The notes: generated by a model not told the origin, from the sequence alone. Counted from the stretch's first letter, positions 43,834 through 53,192 are shown. The stretch is DNA of 64,000 nt from Bacteroidota bacterium (GCA_021820065.1 JAKAEE010000006.1:16142-80141), one strand, 5' to 3'. Numbers and translations are program-made.

Positions 43834-43864
43834 AAGGCAGCTTTTGTACGGCTGCCTTTTTTAT
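43834..43864 (+). terminator. Rho-independent terminator of rpsT
   Basis: Perfect stem AAGGCAGC / GCTGCCTT, 9-nt loop, then TTTTTT; begins 22 nt after the rpsT stop. The A-rich side may also serve the convergent gene ending at 43866. Confidence 0.85.
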
Positions 43865-43865
43865 T

Positions 43866-45371
43866 TTATAAATTGGAAACTGCCTCTTTACCTTCGACTT
43901 CAGGCAAATAGTATTTTACTTTGAAGAAGTCAGATTTTTCGCCTACAGGTTTTGATACTTTTTTTCTGATCAGTACCGAGTGCTCGATGAAAATGTTGTT
44001 CTCGATTTGCGAACCAAATATGTAACTCAATCCTTTTATTGTAACGTTCGAACCGATTGTGGTCGGACATTGGTCACTTCCGGTAATTTTAACACCGGAT
44101 TCAATTTTGGAATTGTCACCAAGAAATACGTTCCCCTTAATTATATCTCCCCAAAAAATTTCCACGTTGTCTCCGACCTCGACTTTCTGACCATAGAAGC
44201 ATGAAATTTGTGCGTTCTCTTTTACCACAACATTTTTTCCGAAACGGATATCTCCTTCCAGAAAAACATTTTTCATTAATGTCAGATTGTGATTCAACTT
44301 TACTCCCTTGCCAACGTAAACCCCCTTCCCGATAGTAATATCAAGCGGCACACCATGTTTATCCATTTCTATAATTTCATCCATCACACTTTCTTCAATA
44401 AAGAAATCATCGGGATCGTCAATCATAATGATGTCTTTCAGTTTTTCGTAAGCGAGTTTACGCGCTATGGCATCCATCTCTCTAAGAACCGATTTGTTGT
44501 TGAAGCCCATCAAAACATATTGCTCTTTTGGAGTTACAGCTTCTACAGTATAACCGTTTTGATTGAAAAGATTGATCAAGTCGGTCAAATAAATTTCGTT
44601 CTGAACATTGTTGCTCTGAATCTTTTGTATAAGTTCAGTCAGCGGTTTGAACTTGAAAGCATAAACACCGGAATTAAATTCACGATTGAGCAGAAGTTCG
44701 CCGCGAGTGAATTTATAATCCTTCTTTTTATACTTAATCTTGTAAAGCTTTTTAGAATCAAGATTCAAAATGTCTTTGTACTCAAGAATTTCAATTACCT
44801 TTCCATTGTCTTTTGACTTAGCTCCCTTCGCATCTTTCGCTGGGACTCTCACAATTCTTCCGTAATAGTTTTCATTGGTTTCGCCTTCGTACATTCCGGT
44901 GAGAACCATCATATCGGCATTGGATTTTTCAAACTCTTGTTTAAAGTACTGAACTGTTGCGGCATTAATCAGTCCCATGTCGCCGGGAAAAACATAAACG
45001 GTACCGTTATATTTTTTGTCAGAAATATTTTCAAGGGCAATTTGAACTGCGTGACCGGTTCCGTTTTGAGCTTCTTGGTAAGCGAACATAACGGAATCTT
45101 TCTTTCCAACAGATTTAATAACATCTTCGGCTTTAATGCCGACAACAATTACAATGTTGGAATCACTCAACCCTTTTGCGCACGCATTATATACTCTTTC
45201 AACCGTCGGAACTTCCCAAATCTTGTGCAGCATTTTTGATGTTTTAGATTTGATCCGTTTGCCGTGTCCTGCTGCCAAAATGATTACTGTTTCTTTCTTC
45301 TTATAATCGAATGCCGATGAATATGAAACCACCAGATTGCGGATTGAGTTTGTCCCCGTTGATTCAGCCAT
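43866..45371 (-). CDS. GlmU-like nucleotidyltransferase with left-handed beta-helix domain
   Basis: A 501-residue protein laid out like GlmU: an N-terminal NTP-transferase domain (VIILAAGHGKRIKSKTSKMLHKI, QNGTGHAVQIAL, FNSGVYAF, EIYLTDLI) and a C-terminal hexapeptide-repeat beta-helix (IGKGVYVGKGVKLNHNLTLMKN onward). It departs from canonical GlmU in the signature loop (GHGKR instead of GxGTR, SK instead of PK), and has an insertion rich in lysine (~residues 190-220). So it may act on a different sugar phosphate. The ATG at 45371 follows GAGGA. Confidence 0.8.
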   Translation of the reverse strand: MAESTGTNSIRNLVVSYSSAFDYKKKETVIILAAGHGKRIKSKTSKMLHKIWEVPTVERVYNACAKGLSDSNIVIVVGIKAEDVIKSVGKKDSVMFAYQEAQNGTGHAVQIALENISDKKYNGTVYVFPGDMGLINAATVQYFKQEFEKSNADMMVLTGMYEGETNENYYGRIVRVPAKDAKGAKSKDNGKVIEILEYKDILNLDSKKLYKIKYKKKDYKFTRGELLLNREFNSGVYAFKFKPLTELIQKIQSNNVQNEIYLTDLINLFNQNGYTVEAVTPKEQYVLMGFNNKSVLREMDAIARKLAYEKLKDIIMIDDPDDFFIEESVMDEIIEMDKHGVPLDITIGKGVYVGKGVKLNHNLTLMKNVFLEGDIRFGKNVVVKENAQISCFYGQKVEVGDNVEIFWGDIIKGNVFLGDNSKIESGVKITGSDQCPTTIGSNVTIKGLSYIFGSQIENNIFIEHSVLIRKKVSKPVGEKSDFFKVKYYLPEVEGKEAVSNL

Positions 45372-45398
45372 GAATTCCTCACTCGCGAAAATGTTAAT

Positions 45399-45406
45399 CA
45401 AATTTA
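45399..45406 (-). promoter_or_regulatory. Candidate -7 promoter element for GlmU-like gene
   Basis: Minus-strand TAAATTTG fits TAnnTTTG, 28 nt before the start codon; no clear -33 box. Confidence 0.35.
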
Positions 45407-45522
45407 ATAATTATCAATCATATATTTTTATTTGTTTAGCTCAATCCGGCAACTAATGGACTTTAATTTAAGGTTTGATTTATATATTTATGACTTCAAA
45501 ATATTCGGAGTTTGTCGTAAAG

Positions 45523-45984
45523 ATGAAAAAGGTCATTCTTCTGGTTTCAATGGTTTTGCTTTTTTGCTCGGTAGAGTCTTATTCACAAGAAAAAGGTTTT
45601 GGACTCGGTGTGATGATCGGCGAGCCGACCGGTATCAGCGGAAAATATTGGTTAAACGAAACCAACGCATTGGATTTCGGTTTGGCATATTCGTTTGTGC
45701 ATGATAAATCAGCCGTCTCGCTACACGGAGACTATTTATTTCATTTACCACACTTAATAAAATCCGAATTAAATTTTCCTTTCTATTACGGTTTCGGCGG
45801 TAGAATTCATTTCAACAACAAAAGTAAAAGCACAATTGGCGCGCGCGGTGTTGCCGGAATTATGTGGATACCCAATTCATTGCCAATAGATCCTTTTTTT
45901 GAAATCGCTCCGGTTTTTAATTTGTTTCCCGAAACCTCTTTACAATTAGACTTGGCTATTGGCTGCAGATATTATTTTAAATAA
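45523..45984 (+). CDS. Small exported protein, probable outer-membrane beta-barrel
   Basis: 153 residues starting with a clear signal peptide (KKVILLVSMVLLFCSVESYSQ). The mature part has alternating polar/hydrophobic residues, GEPTGISGKYWL, and ends in a phenylalanine-terminated aromatic strand (GCRYYFK), suggesting a short barrel. No specific family is recognised. The ATG at 45523 begins the signal peptide; an in-frame earlier ATG at 45490 is less likely. A TATATTTA box lies at 45483. Confidence 0.7.
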   Translation: MKKVILLVSMVLLFCSVESYSQEKGFGLGVMIGEPTGISGKYWLNETNALDFGLAYSFVHDKSAVSLHGDYLFHLPHLIKSELNFPFYYGFGGRIHFNNKSKSTIGARGVAGIMWIPNSLPIDPFFEIAPVFNLFPETSLQLDLAIGCRYYFK

Positions 45985-46021
45985 CATAGAATAAAACCAG
46001 CAGTTCAATTTTCCATTCTCA

Positions 46022-46053
46022 TTTCACATTTCGCCATGTTAATGTTATTTTTG
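46022..46053 (+). promoter_or_regulatory. Candidate promoter for S46 peptidase gene
   Basis: TTTC at 46022-46025, 20-nt spacer, TATTTTTG at 46046-46053. The -7 box is a full match to TAnnTTTG, and the -33 box matches three of four bases. 24 nt before the ATG. Confidence 0.5.
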
Positions 46054-46076
46054 AATTAACCTTATACGGAGTGGTT

Positions 46077-48269
46077 ATGACGAACAGAACCCGCTTCATT
46101 AAATCAATCAAGTTACTCGCCGCAGTATTCACATTGACATTATTTTTCGGAATGATCCCCGCTTCCCCGGAAGAAGGGATGTATCCTTTAAGCGAATTAG
46201 ACAAAGTTGATTTGGTAAAAGCCGGATTGAAGATCGATCCGAAAGAAATTTACAATCCTAACGGCGTGAGCTTAGTTGATGCACTTGTTCAACTTGGCGG
46301 GTGTACCGGTTCATTCATTTCCGGAAACGGATTAATCATTACCAATCACCACTGTGCATTCGGCGCTATTACACGTGCAAGCACCGTTGAAAAGAATTAT
46401 CTCAATGACGGTTTTCTTGCAAAAAGTTTTGCGGAAGAATTTCCCGCTCAAGGCTACACATGCAGAATCACCGAATCATATCAAGATGTTTCCGATATTA
46501 TTCTTGGTTCCGTTAAGAACGTAACCGATCCGGTTGAACGTACCAAACTGATAGCGCAAAAAATAAAAGAGTTAACCGATGCCGCAACCAATGAGGCGGA
46601 ATCTACCGTTGCAGATGTTTCAGAAATGTTTACCGGCAAGACTTACGTCTTGTTTAAGTACAGAATTATCCGTGACGTGCGTCTCGTGTATGCCCCGCCG
46701 CAGTCAATCGGAAACTTTGGTGGTGAAACAGATAATTGGGTTTGGCCGCGTCACACAGGAGATTTTTCAATCATGCGCGCGTATGTTGCGCCCGATGGAA
46801 AATCCGCGACTTATTCGAAAGACAATGTTCCGTACAAACCAAAAAGGTTTTTGAAAATAAATCCAAACGGAGTTGAAGATGGCGATTTTGTTTTCATGCT
46901 CGGTTATCCCGGTAGAACTTACAGGCACAGACCGTCATTCTATCTAAAATACCAGCAGGAATATCTTCTTCCTTACATTTCAAATTTATACCAGTATGCT
47001 ATTCAAACGATGGAAGATCTAAGCGCCGATAATGATTCCCTTCATCTCGCGTTTGCAAGTCGAATAAAAGGATTAGCCAACACGATGAAAAATTATCAAG
47101 GAAAATTGAAAGGACTTGGGAAGATTAATCTGATAGAGCAGAAAGAAAACGAAGAAAAACAAATGCAAAGTTTTATAATATCTGACCCGAAATTAAAAAC
47201 GCAATACGAAAATCTTCTTGAAGAAATCCGCGCGGTGTTCAATCACATCGACGAAAATGCGCAAGCTGAATTGTGGCTGAGACAAATCTATAATTTCTCG
47301 CCGTCTGTAATGTTAGCAAATTTCGTTCTCAACTATACTGAAGAAATTCAAAAACCGGATGCTGAAAGAAAGAACGGTTTTCAGGAGAAAAATTTGAGCG
47401 GGACTTTAGCGTCGATAGAAAGAACGCGCGCAAGTTATAACGCTGAACTCGAGCAATCAATGTTAATGAAAATGCTGACCGATGCCGCCGAGTTCAAAGA
47501 ATCTTCCCGCATTGCAGCTGTTGATGATATCCTTCAGACCGACGGAAACAACCATGAGGAAACATTTCAGGATTTCATTTCAAACGGCGTGATGAATTCG
47601 AAAATCTTGGATAAGGATTACTTTGACTCGCTACTGAAAAAGAAGCCGGAAAAAATTTATTCCATGCGCGATCCCCTTTTTAATTTTGCCAAGAAGGTGC
47701 GTCTGCAAAGTCAATCAATTGAAAAAGAAAGTGAGAAGAACGAAGGGCGGCTTAACAAACTTTACGGCAATCTTGTTGATGTGAAAATGTTGTGGAAAAA
47801 AACCCTTTTTATTCCTGACGCTAACAGCACGCTTCGTTTGACTTACGGTTACATTCGCGGTTACAACCCGGCGGATGCAGTTTATTACGAACCTTTTTCA
47901 TCAATCGACGGCGTGATTGAAAAAAGTACAATGGCAAATGAGAACGAAGAATTTGCTGTGCCGGATAAATTGAAATCGCTGTATTCCAAAAAGGATTTTG
48001 GAAAATATGTGAGCAAGAAGACCGGTAAGCTTCCGGTTGCAATGCTTTATAACATGGATACAACGGGCGGCAACTCGGGCAGTCCGGTTTTGGATGCATA
48101 CGGCAATTTGATCGGTGTCAATTTCGACCGTGCATACGAAGCAACGATAAATGATTTTGCGTGGAATGAATCGTACAGCCGTTCAATCGGCGTGGATATT
48201 CGTTACGTGTTATGGGTTATGGATAAATTCGGCGGCGCAGAAAATTTGCTGAAGGAATTAAACATGTAG
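46077..48269 (+). CDS. S46 family dipeptidyl-peptidase, DPP11-like
   Basis: A 730-residue exported serine peptidase that releases dipeptides from oligopeptides. The signal peptide is followed by the triad: His in TNHHCAFG, Asp in ETDNWVWPRHTGDF, and Ser in TGGNSGSPV. Arginine in NFDRAYEA lies 18 residues after the catalytic serine, as in Porphyromonas DPP11, where Arg673 selects Asp/Glu at P1; DPP7 has glycine there. So an acidic-residue specificity is predicted. The ATG at 46077 has GGAG 5 nt upstream. Its TAG stop is part of a REP-like element. Confidence 0.92.
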   Translation: MTNRTRFIKSIKLLAAVFTLTLFFGMIPASPEEGMYPLSELDKVDLVKAGLKIDPKEIYNPNGVSLVDALVQLGGCTGSFISGNGLIITNHHCAFGAITRASTVEKNYLNDGFLAKSFAEEFPAQGYTCRITESYQDVSDIILGSVKNVTDPVERTKLIAQKIKELTDAATNEAESTVADVSEMFTGKTYVLFKYRIIRDVRLVYAPPQSIGNFGGETDNWVWPRHTGDFSIMRAYVAPDGKSATYSKDNVPYKPKRFLKINPNGVEDGDFVFMLGYPGRTYRHRPSFYLKYQQEYLLPYISNLYQYAIQTMEDLSADNDSLHLAFASRIKGLANTMKNYQGKLKGLGKINLIEQKENEEKQMQSFIISDPKLKTQYENLLEEIRAVFNHIDENAQAELWLRQIYNFSPSVMLANFVLNYTEEIQKPDAERKNGFQEKNLSGTLASIERTRASYNAELEQSMLMKMLTDAAEFKESSRIAAVDDILQTDGNNHEETFQDFISNGVMNSKILDKDYFDSLLKKKPEKIYSMRDPLFNFAKKVRLQSQSIEKESEKNEGRLNKLYGNLVDVKMLWKKTLFIPDANSTLRLTYGYIRGYNPADAVYYEPFSSIDGVIEKSTMANENEEFAVPDKLKSLYSKKDFGKYVSKKTGKLPVAMLYNMDTTGGNSGSPVLDAYGNLIGVNFDRAYEATINDFAWNESYSRSIGVDIRYVLWVMDKFGGAENLLKELNM

Positions 48270-48290
48270 GCACAGATTCGCAATCTGTGC
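48266..48290. repeat. REP-like hairpin, family 1, left copy
   Basis: GTAG foot followed by 9-bp arms GCACAGATT / AATCTGTGC around a CGC loop. It provides the stop codon of the S46 peptidase gene and stands 34 nt before the RAYT transposase start. Confidence 0.75.
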
Positions 48291-48323
48291 TATGTTACCA
48301 GAACAATATAGTGGGGATAAAGA

Positions 48324-48911
48324 ATGAACAACGGACATTTCCATAGAAGAAATTTACCACATCTTTATTTCAATGACGGTATCTATTTCATAACATTTCG
48401 GTTGGCAGATAGTCTCCCGCTTGAATTCGTAAAACAATTACGCGATGAGCTTGCAAACTCTTGCGAGGAACTAAGTCTTAAGAAAAAAAGAATATTCAAG
48501 AAGTACGATGAGTTATTAGATACTACATTCGTGTGCAAAAAGCATCTTTCTGTCCCGGAAGTGGCAACAATCGTTCGTAACGCCATTCAGTATGAAGATG
48601 GAAAAGATATTAAAGTGATATGCTATTGTATCATGCCGAATCATGTTCATCTTGTCTTGGAGTTACTTGAAGGCAATAGGGGCATTAGCAAAATAATGCA
48701 ATCAATAAAAAGGGTATCGGCGAGAAGAAGCAATGAATTTTTGAAACGTGAAGGAAAATTTTGGCAGGACGAAAGTTTTGATAGATGGGTGCGCAATGAC
48801 AAAGAATTGTTTAACACAATTAATTATGTTTTAGAAAATCCGGTCAGGGCGGGATTAGTAAAAATATGGGAAGATTGGAATTATACGTATGTTAGAAAAG
48901 AATATTTGTAG
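48324..48911 (+). CDS. REP-associated tyrosine transposase (RAYT, IS200-like Y1 family)
   Basis: A 195-residue HUH single-strand transposase. The metal-binding HUH motif is His107-Val-His109 in CIMPNHVHLVLEL, and the predicted nucleophile is Tyr168 in NTINYVLENPVRAGLV, in the position of the E. coli TnpA-REP tyrosine. The N terminus FNDGIYFITFRL is also typical. RAYTs are single-copy, domesticated enzymes that nick REP hairpins. Here the gene is flanked on both sides by near-identical hairpins, forming a REPtron-like unit. Intact and apparently active. Confidence 0.92.
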   Translation: MNNGHFHRRNLPHLYFNDGIYFITFRLADSLPLEFVKQLRDELANSCEELSLKKKRIFKKYDELLDTTFVCKKHLSVPEVATIVRNAIQYEDGKDIKVICYCIMPNHVHLVLELLEGNRGISKIMQSIKRVSARRSNEFLKREGKFWQDESFDRWVRNDKELFNTINYVLENPVRAGLVKIWEDWNYTYVRKEYL

Positions 48912-48968
48912 CACAGATTCGTAATCTGTGCTTGTGTGGCATAGTGGCACAGAATGCAGCACAGAATG
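48908..48968. repeat. REP-like hairpin, family 1, right copy, with degenerate repeats
   Basis: GTA foot and arms GCACAGATT / AATCTGTGC around a CGT loop (48911-48931); an extra A-T pair extends the stem. The RAYT stop codon TAG overlaps its foot. Two copies of GCACAGAATG (48947-48956, 48959-48968, 12-nt period) follow, resembling decayed half-sites. Confidence 0.75.
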
Positions 48969-48996
48969 TGGTTCCGTGCAACAGGTAATCGGGTTA

Positions 48997-49650
48997 TTAA
49001 AGCTCAACAAAAAACGCCAGCAAACCTACTAGAATCAATACGATTCCGCTAATGAGTTTATCGTGATGTTCCAGAAAATGCCAGCGGAGTTTCTTAATTC
49101 CTTTTGCGGCAAAGTGAACAATTAAAATCATTCCGAGCACAGTAACAAAAAAGTAAACCATAGAGACAATTCCGATTCCCCACCATCCTAATCGGCTCGC
49201 AGTGAAATAGTAAATTTCAATTTCGAGGCACGGCGAAAAAAACATTGCAAGACTTAACGTGGCAATGATGGAACGCTTGTTTCTCTGTGTTTGAATAATA
49301 TTGTCCACATCAATGTGATGATGGTGATGCTCGGTATGGATTAGACTGTGCCTGTATTCCAAAAAAAAGTAGAAAAGACCGAGCGCGATTAAAATTATCG
49401 GCGCGACATATTTTGTAATAAAATGATATGACTCCGAAAGTTTATAACCGACAAGCCCGACAATTATTCCGATGATGATTGTACTGATCGTATGTGACGC
49501 ACCGGTTATCGCGGTAACCGTTGCAGTTTCTTTATCATTCCATTTTTCTGCTTTGCTGATTGCAACAAGCGGAAGCCAATGACTTGGTATCGAAGCGTGA
49601 ACAATGCTCAGCAAAAAACTTCCCAATAATATTTGCAGATAAGCGTACAT
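48997..49650 (-). CDS. Polytopic membrane protein, possible metal-ion transporter
   Basis: 217 residues with about six transmembrane helices. A histidine-rich cytoplasmic loop (HTEHHHHHIDVD) separates two halves that each contain a similar helix pair; LAMFFSPCLEIEIYY holds a conserved-looking Pro-Cys. The organisation recalls NicO/RcnA-like or UreH-like nickel/cobalt carriers, but no family signature is certain. Probably inner membrane. Single gene. Confidence 0.6.
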   Translation of the reverse strand: MYAYLQILLGSFLLSIVHASIPSHWLPLVAISKAEKWNDKETATVTAITGASHTISTIIIGIIVGLVGYKLSESYHFITKYVAPIILIALGLFYFFLEYRHSLIHTEHHHHHIDVDNIIQTQRNKRSIIATLSLAMFFSPCLEIEIYYFTASRLGWWGIGIVSMVYFFVTVLGMILIVHFAAKGIKKLRWHFLEHHDKLISGIVLILVGLLAFFVEL

Positions 49651-49719
49651 AAAATTCTTTCTCTATTTGCTGTTCAATTATAATGAATTTGATGGAATAA
49701 GTGGGCAAAAGGATTCAAA

Positions 49720-52700
49720 TCATTTTTCAGTTTGCAATTTTACTCTTCCTGTTCTCTTCAATACTCCCCAACCGATTAATGTTCCTTTTAATGCGGAGAT
49801 AACGGACTTAAACACTACCCAAAACATCAACTGCCGGTAAACTAATCTTTGAGGGATTAAATAAATGAGCCGTTTGACATTTTCTTTTTCATAACTAAAC
49901 GCCAGAAATGATGCGAGTAAATCCACAATGGTAAATGCAACGTAATAGATTAGAGTTTGAAACCACTGTCCCGTCCAAAGTAAAATTAACAAAACAATAT
50001 CAACCAGCGGCGAGATTAGCGGAAGCATGAATTGAAAAATAATCGCGTTTGGCAAAGCAACCATACCAAGATTTTTATATTCGGCATTGAACACCGCTTC
50101 TTTGTGTTTCCACACGCTCTGCATAATTCCGAAGGTCCAACGGAACCGTTGCTTCAAAAACATTTTAAGCGTCTCCGGCGCTTCGGTGTATGCAATTGCA
50201 GTATTTGAATAACGAACTTTGTAGCAGGACATTAAGAGTTTGATCGTGATGTCGCAGTCTTCGGCAAGCGTGTCTGTAGAAAATTTTTCTGCTTTAAGGA
50301 CAGCATCTTTTCTGAAAGCTCCGATTGCGCCGGGGACAACTGTAATACAATTGAGCAGATCGAAAGCGCGGCGGTCGAAGTTCTGACTTGTTATGTATTC
50401 GACGGACTGCCAAACTGTGAGCATGTTGATTTCGTTACCGACTTTTACGTTTCCGGCTACCGCACCGATGTTTTCATCGCTGAACAATTTCATTAGTTCA
50501 GAAATTGCATCGGACTTAAGCTGCGTATCGGCATCGATGCAAACGAGAAAATTTCCCTTCGCCATCGTTATACCGTAATTCAGCGCCGTGGCTTTACCTC
50601 CGTTAGGTTTAGTGAAGACTCTTACGCTCGGTTTATCTGAAAATGTTTCTGAGACTTTTTTGAAAGTTGCGTCCTTCGATCCATCGTCAACAAAAATAAT
50701 TTCCAGATTTTTGTAATCGCTTCCAAGAATTTTTTCAACGGTTCGGACACAATTGATTTCTTCATTATATGCCGGTATTAACACGCTTACCAGAGGTGTG
50801 TCGGCAAAAGTAATTTCATCTTTGCGCCAACGCTTTTGTTTCATAGATAGGATAGCAACGAAAACCATTCTTCCTACAGATAAAATTATTGCAACAAAGA
50901 ACAGCACAGATAGAATATGCTCGGTCCAGAAAATTATTTCCGCTACAATCCAATTTACTTTTGAATAGTAAATGTCATTCTGGTTGGAAAGAGGCGGCAT
51001 CAAGTCGCTGCGCTTTTTGCCAAGCAGTTCAGCAACTGAAACGAAGGTGTAGCCCCTATCTCTGAAATATTTTATAATTCTCGGCAGAGCTTTAACCGTC
51101 TCACTCCGGTCGCCTCCGGCATCATGCAGCAAAATAATGTTGCCGTAACTCACCTGATCGATAACACGCTGAACAATAGTATCGGCTGTAACATCCTTCT
51201 GCCAATCGCGCGGGTCAATCGACTCGGCGACGGTTAGATACTTTTGTTTATTGGCAATCACAATCGGCATTACGTCGTCGTACGATTGCGGTTCGGAGTC
51301 GGCATTGTACGGCGGTCTGAACAAAAGCGTTGTGTGTCCTGTAACCGATTCAATTATTTTTCTTGTTACCGTCAGCTCAATCGCAGCGCGCTCGGGATTT
51401 ATTTCCGCCAGATTCGGATGAGAAAAACTATGATTGCCGATTTCATTGCCGTCTTCATAAATTCTTTTCAACACGTCTAAATTATTTTCAGCATTCAAAC
51501 CAATTACAAAAAAAGTTGCCGGAATATTATATTGTTTTAAGATATCGAGTATCTGCGGCGTGTACTTTGCATCCGGTCCGTCGTCAAATGTCAGAACAAC
51601 TTTTTTGTCAACCTTTCCAAACTTTTTCATCAGATAGTTCGACGGCAGCTTTTCATATTCTTGATCGCTAATTACTTGAGCTTTGTTGTCATACGTAACG
51701 TTTATTAAGCCGGAATCGGGAGTGCTGACAAGCTGAATAATGTCGCCTTCACCGGAAAAGTCAACATCATACGTCGGCTGAATTTTGGTAAGTTGCGATA
51801 CATCAACCGGGTTTGCGGTCAAAGAATCTTGCGAAAAATTTCTCGAATAAAATTTCCAGAGCCGTTTGTCTTCTCCTCCAAGCCGCCAGAGAGCAACGCC
51901 GGATGTATTGTAATCCGCTGCCAATCTCATTGTGTTGAAACATGTAGCCGCATCGGCAAACCAAACTTGATGATGATGATCGTTGTCATCATAGTAATCG
52001 AAATCCAAATTAAAACTGTCGTTGTCAAAATCTATTTTGCCTTCGGATTCCTTCGCAGTCACAACCGATTCTTGATAAGTCACATCGAGACCTTCGTCGC
52101 CGTCCGGCCAATCGTAACCGTATGTTGGAATTCCAACAATGATTTTCCCGGAATCGATTTTTTTAAGAAGGTTGTTGATGGCGCTTTCGACCCAATTAAT
52201 CGGCGAGATTGGACCTGGACTGCTTGTTGCGTAATGCATATCGTAAGCCATCAGCACAACGTAATCGTTATGTTTGGAAAGCTCTTCAAGATTGTAATCC
52301 GTGTTGAACGGCGGAATATCCTGTGTTACAAGAAATCCTTCTTTGTGAAGAGCGGTATAGAGTTCTTTCTGAAAACGCGCAAGATTCTCGTCTCCTTCTT
52401 CAGCAAGAGATTCAAAATCAATATTGATGCCGGCAAAATTATTTGCTTTAAGAATCTTCAGAATACTCGCAATAAATTTTTTCCGCTTGTCTTCGGATGA
52501 AATGATTCGGTGAACCGCCTTGCCGTCCCAGCTGCCGTTATAAAAATTAGTCAGCATCGGAACAATAGGAATCTTATGATCGCGCATTAATTTCAGTGCA
52601 TGAGAATCAAAATTAGTTACCGCCGTATCGCTGTCGCTTACAATAAACAGCCATTCAGGCATCACCATGTTGAGTTTATCTATATTTTCATGAAGCGAAG

Positions 52701-53079
52701 TGAACGACTGCGGATCCCAGTTAACATAAAAGCCGGCTCTAATTTGCTGCGGAATTTTTTTCGCTTTCACCGGTTTAGAATGGAACTTGCCCGCATAGCT
52801 GACATCAAGCTTGTTGCTAAGTTTATGGCGAATTGTTTTATAAATTTTATTCTGAGTTGTTGAAAATGTTGCGATATGTTCCGGATTCAAAATGCGTTTG
52901 TAAATTTCGTTTTGGCTCGCAAGCTTCGGAAACGGCGTTCCGGTTTGACGTGAAAACGTAAAGAGCACAACAATAAGCGTAACCGCAGATATCAACCCGA
53001 ATAGTTTCAAGAGACCTTTAAAAGTCTTCCAGCGTTTCGGCGATTCGCTAAAAAATATCGGTTTAGTTTTTTTATCCAT
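49720..53079 (-). CDS. Three-domain GH18-like / polysaccharide deacetylase / GT2 glycosyltransferase
   Basis: 1119 residues. After one N-terminal transmembrane helix comes a GH18-type domain (residues ~110-420; catalytic NIDFES, VLMAYDMHY, GIPTYGYDW, GVALWRLGGED). A NodB deacetylase domain follows (~490-690; LTFDDGPD, HSFSHPNL, FRPPYN, ILLHDAGG). Then helices and a processive GT2 synthase domain (~760-1020; LIPAYNEE, VDDGSKD, DADTQL, ED, QRFRW), ended by several transmembrane helices. The set is that of poly-N-acetylglucosamine or chitooligosaccharide synthesis and editing (compare PgaB plus PgaC) in one polypeptide. The ATG at 53079 is preferred to the TTG at 53082. Confidence 0.92.
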   Translation of the reverse strand: MDKKTKPIFFSESPKRWKTFKGLLKLFGLISAVTLIVVLFTFSRQTGTPFPKLASQNEIYKRILNPEHIATFSTTQNKIYKTIRHKLSNKLDVSYAGKFHSKPVKAKKIPQQIRAGFYVNWDPQSFTSLHENIDKLNMVMPEWLFIVSDSDTAVTNFDSHALKLMRDHKIPIVPMLTNFYNGSWDGKAVHRIISSEDKRKKFIASILKILKANNFAGINIDFESLAEEGDENLARFQKELYTALHKEGFLVTQDIPPFNTDYNLEELSKHNDYVVLMAYDMHYATSSPGPISPINWVESAINNLLKKIDSGKIIVGIPTYGYDWPDGDEGLDVTYQESVVTAKESEGKIDFDNDSFNLDFDYYDDNDHHHQVWFADAATCFNTMRLAADYNTSGVALWRLGGEDKRLWKFYSRNFSQDSLTANPVDVSQLTKIQPTYDVDFSGEGDIIQLVSTPDSGLINVTYDNKAQVISDQEYEKLPSNYLMKKFGKVDKKVVLTFDDGPDAKYTPQILDILKQYNIPATFFVIGLNAENNLDVLKRIYEDGNEIGNHSFSHPNLAEINPERAAIELTVTRKIIESVTGHTTLLFRPPYNADSEPQSYDDVMPIVIANKQKYLTVAESIDPRDWQKDVTADTIVQRVIDQVSYGNIILLHDAGGDRSETVKALPRIIKYFRDRGYTFVSVAELLGKKRSDLMPPLSNQNDIYYSKVNWIVAEIIFWTEHILSVLFFVAIILSVGRMVFVAILSMKQKRWRKDEITFADTPLVSVLIPAYNEEINCVRTVEKILGSDYKNLEIIFVDDGSKDATFKKVSETFSDKPSVRVFTKPNGGKATALNYGITMAKGNFLVCIDADTQLKSDAISELMKLFSDENIGAVAGNVKVGNEINMLTVWQSVEYITSQNFDRRAFDLLNCITVVPGAIGAFRKDAVLKAEKFSTDTLAEDCDITIKLLMSCYKVRYSNTAIAYTEAPETLKMFLKQRFRWTFGIMQSVWKHKEAVFNAEYKNLGMVALPNAIIFQFMLPLISPLVDIVLLILLWTGQWFQTLIYYVAFTIVDLLASFLAFSYEKENVKRLIYLIPQRLVYRQLMFWVVFKSVISALKGTLIGWGVLKRTGRVKLQTEK

Positions 53080-53192
53080 CAATCTTCATTAAATAACTAT
53101 CATTAGAACACCCGCCAGGGCGTTTTGGTTCTGATAATCTTTCATCAATTTATTCGTATTAAGGAATCGTCAGTCACTTTAAGAAAAGAAGT

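Noticed and set aside
51793..52500. 235-codon plus-strand frame opposite the GH18/GT2 gene
   Set aside because: Long, but antisense to a strongly conserved domain and rich in rare-looking residue runs; no family match recognised.
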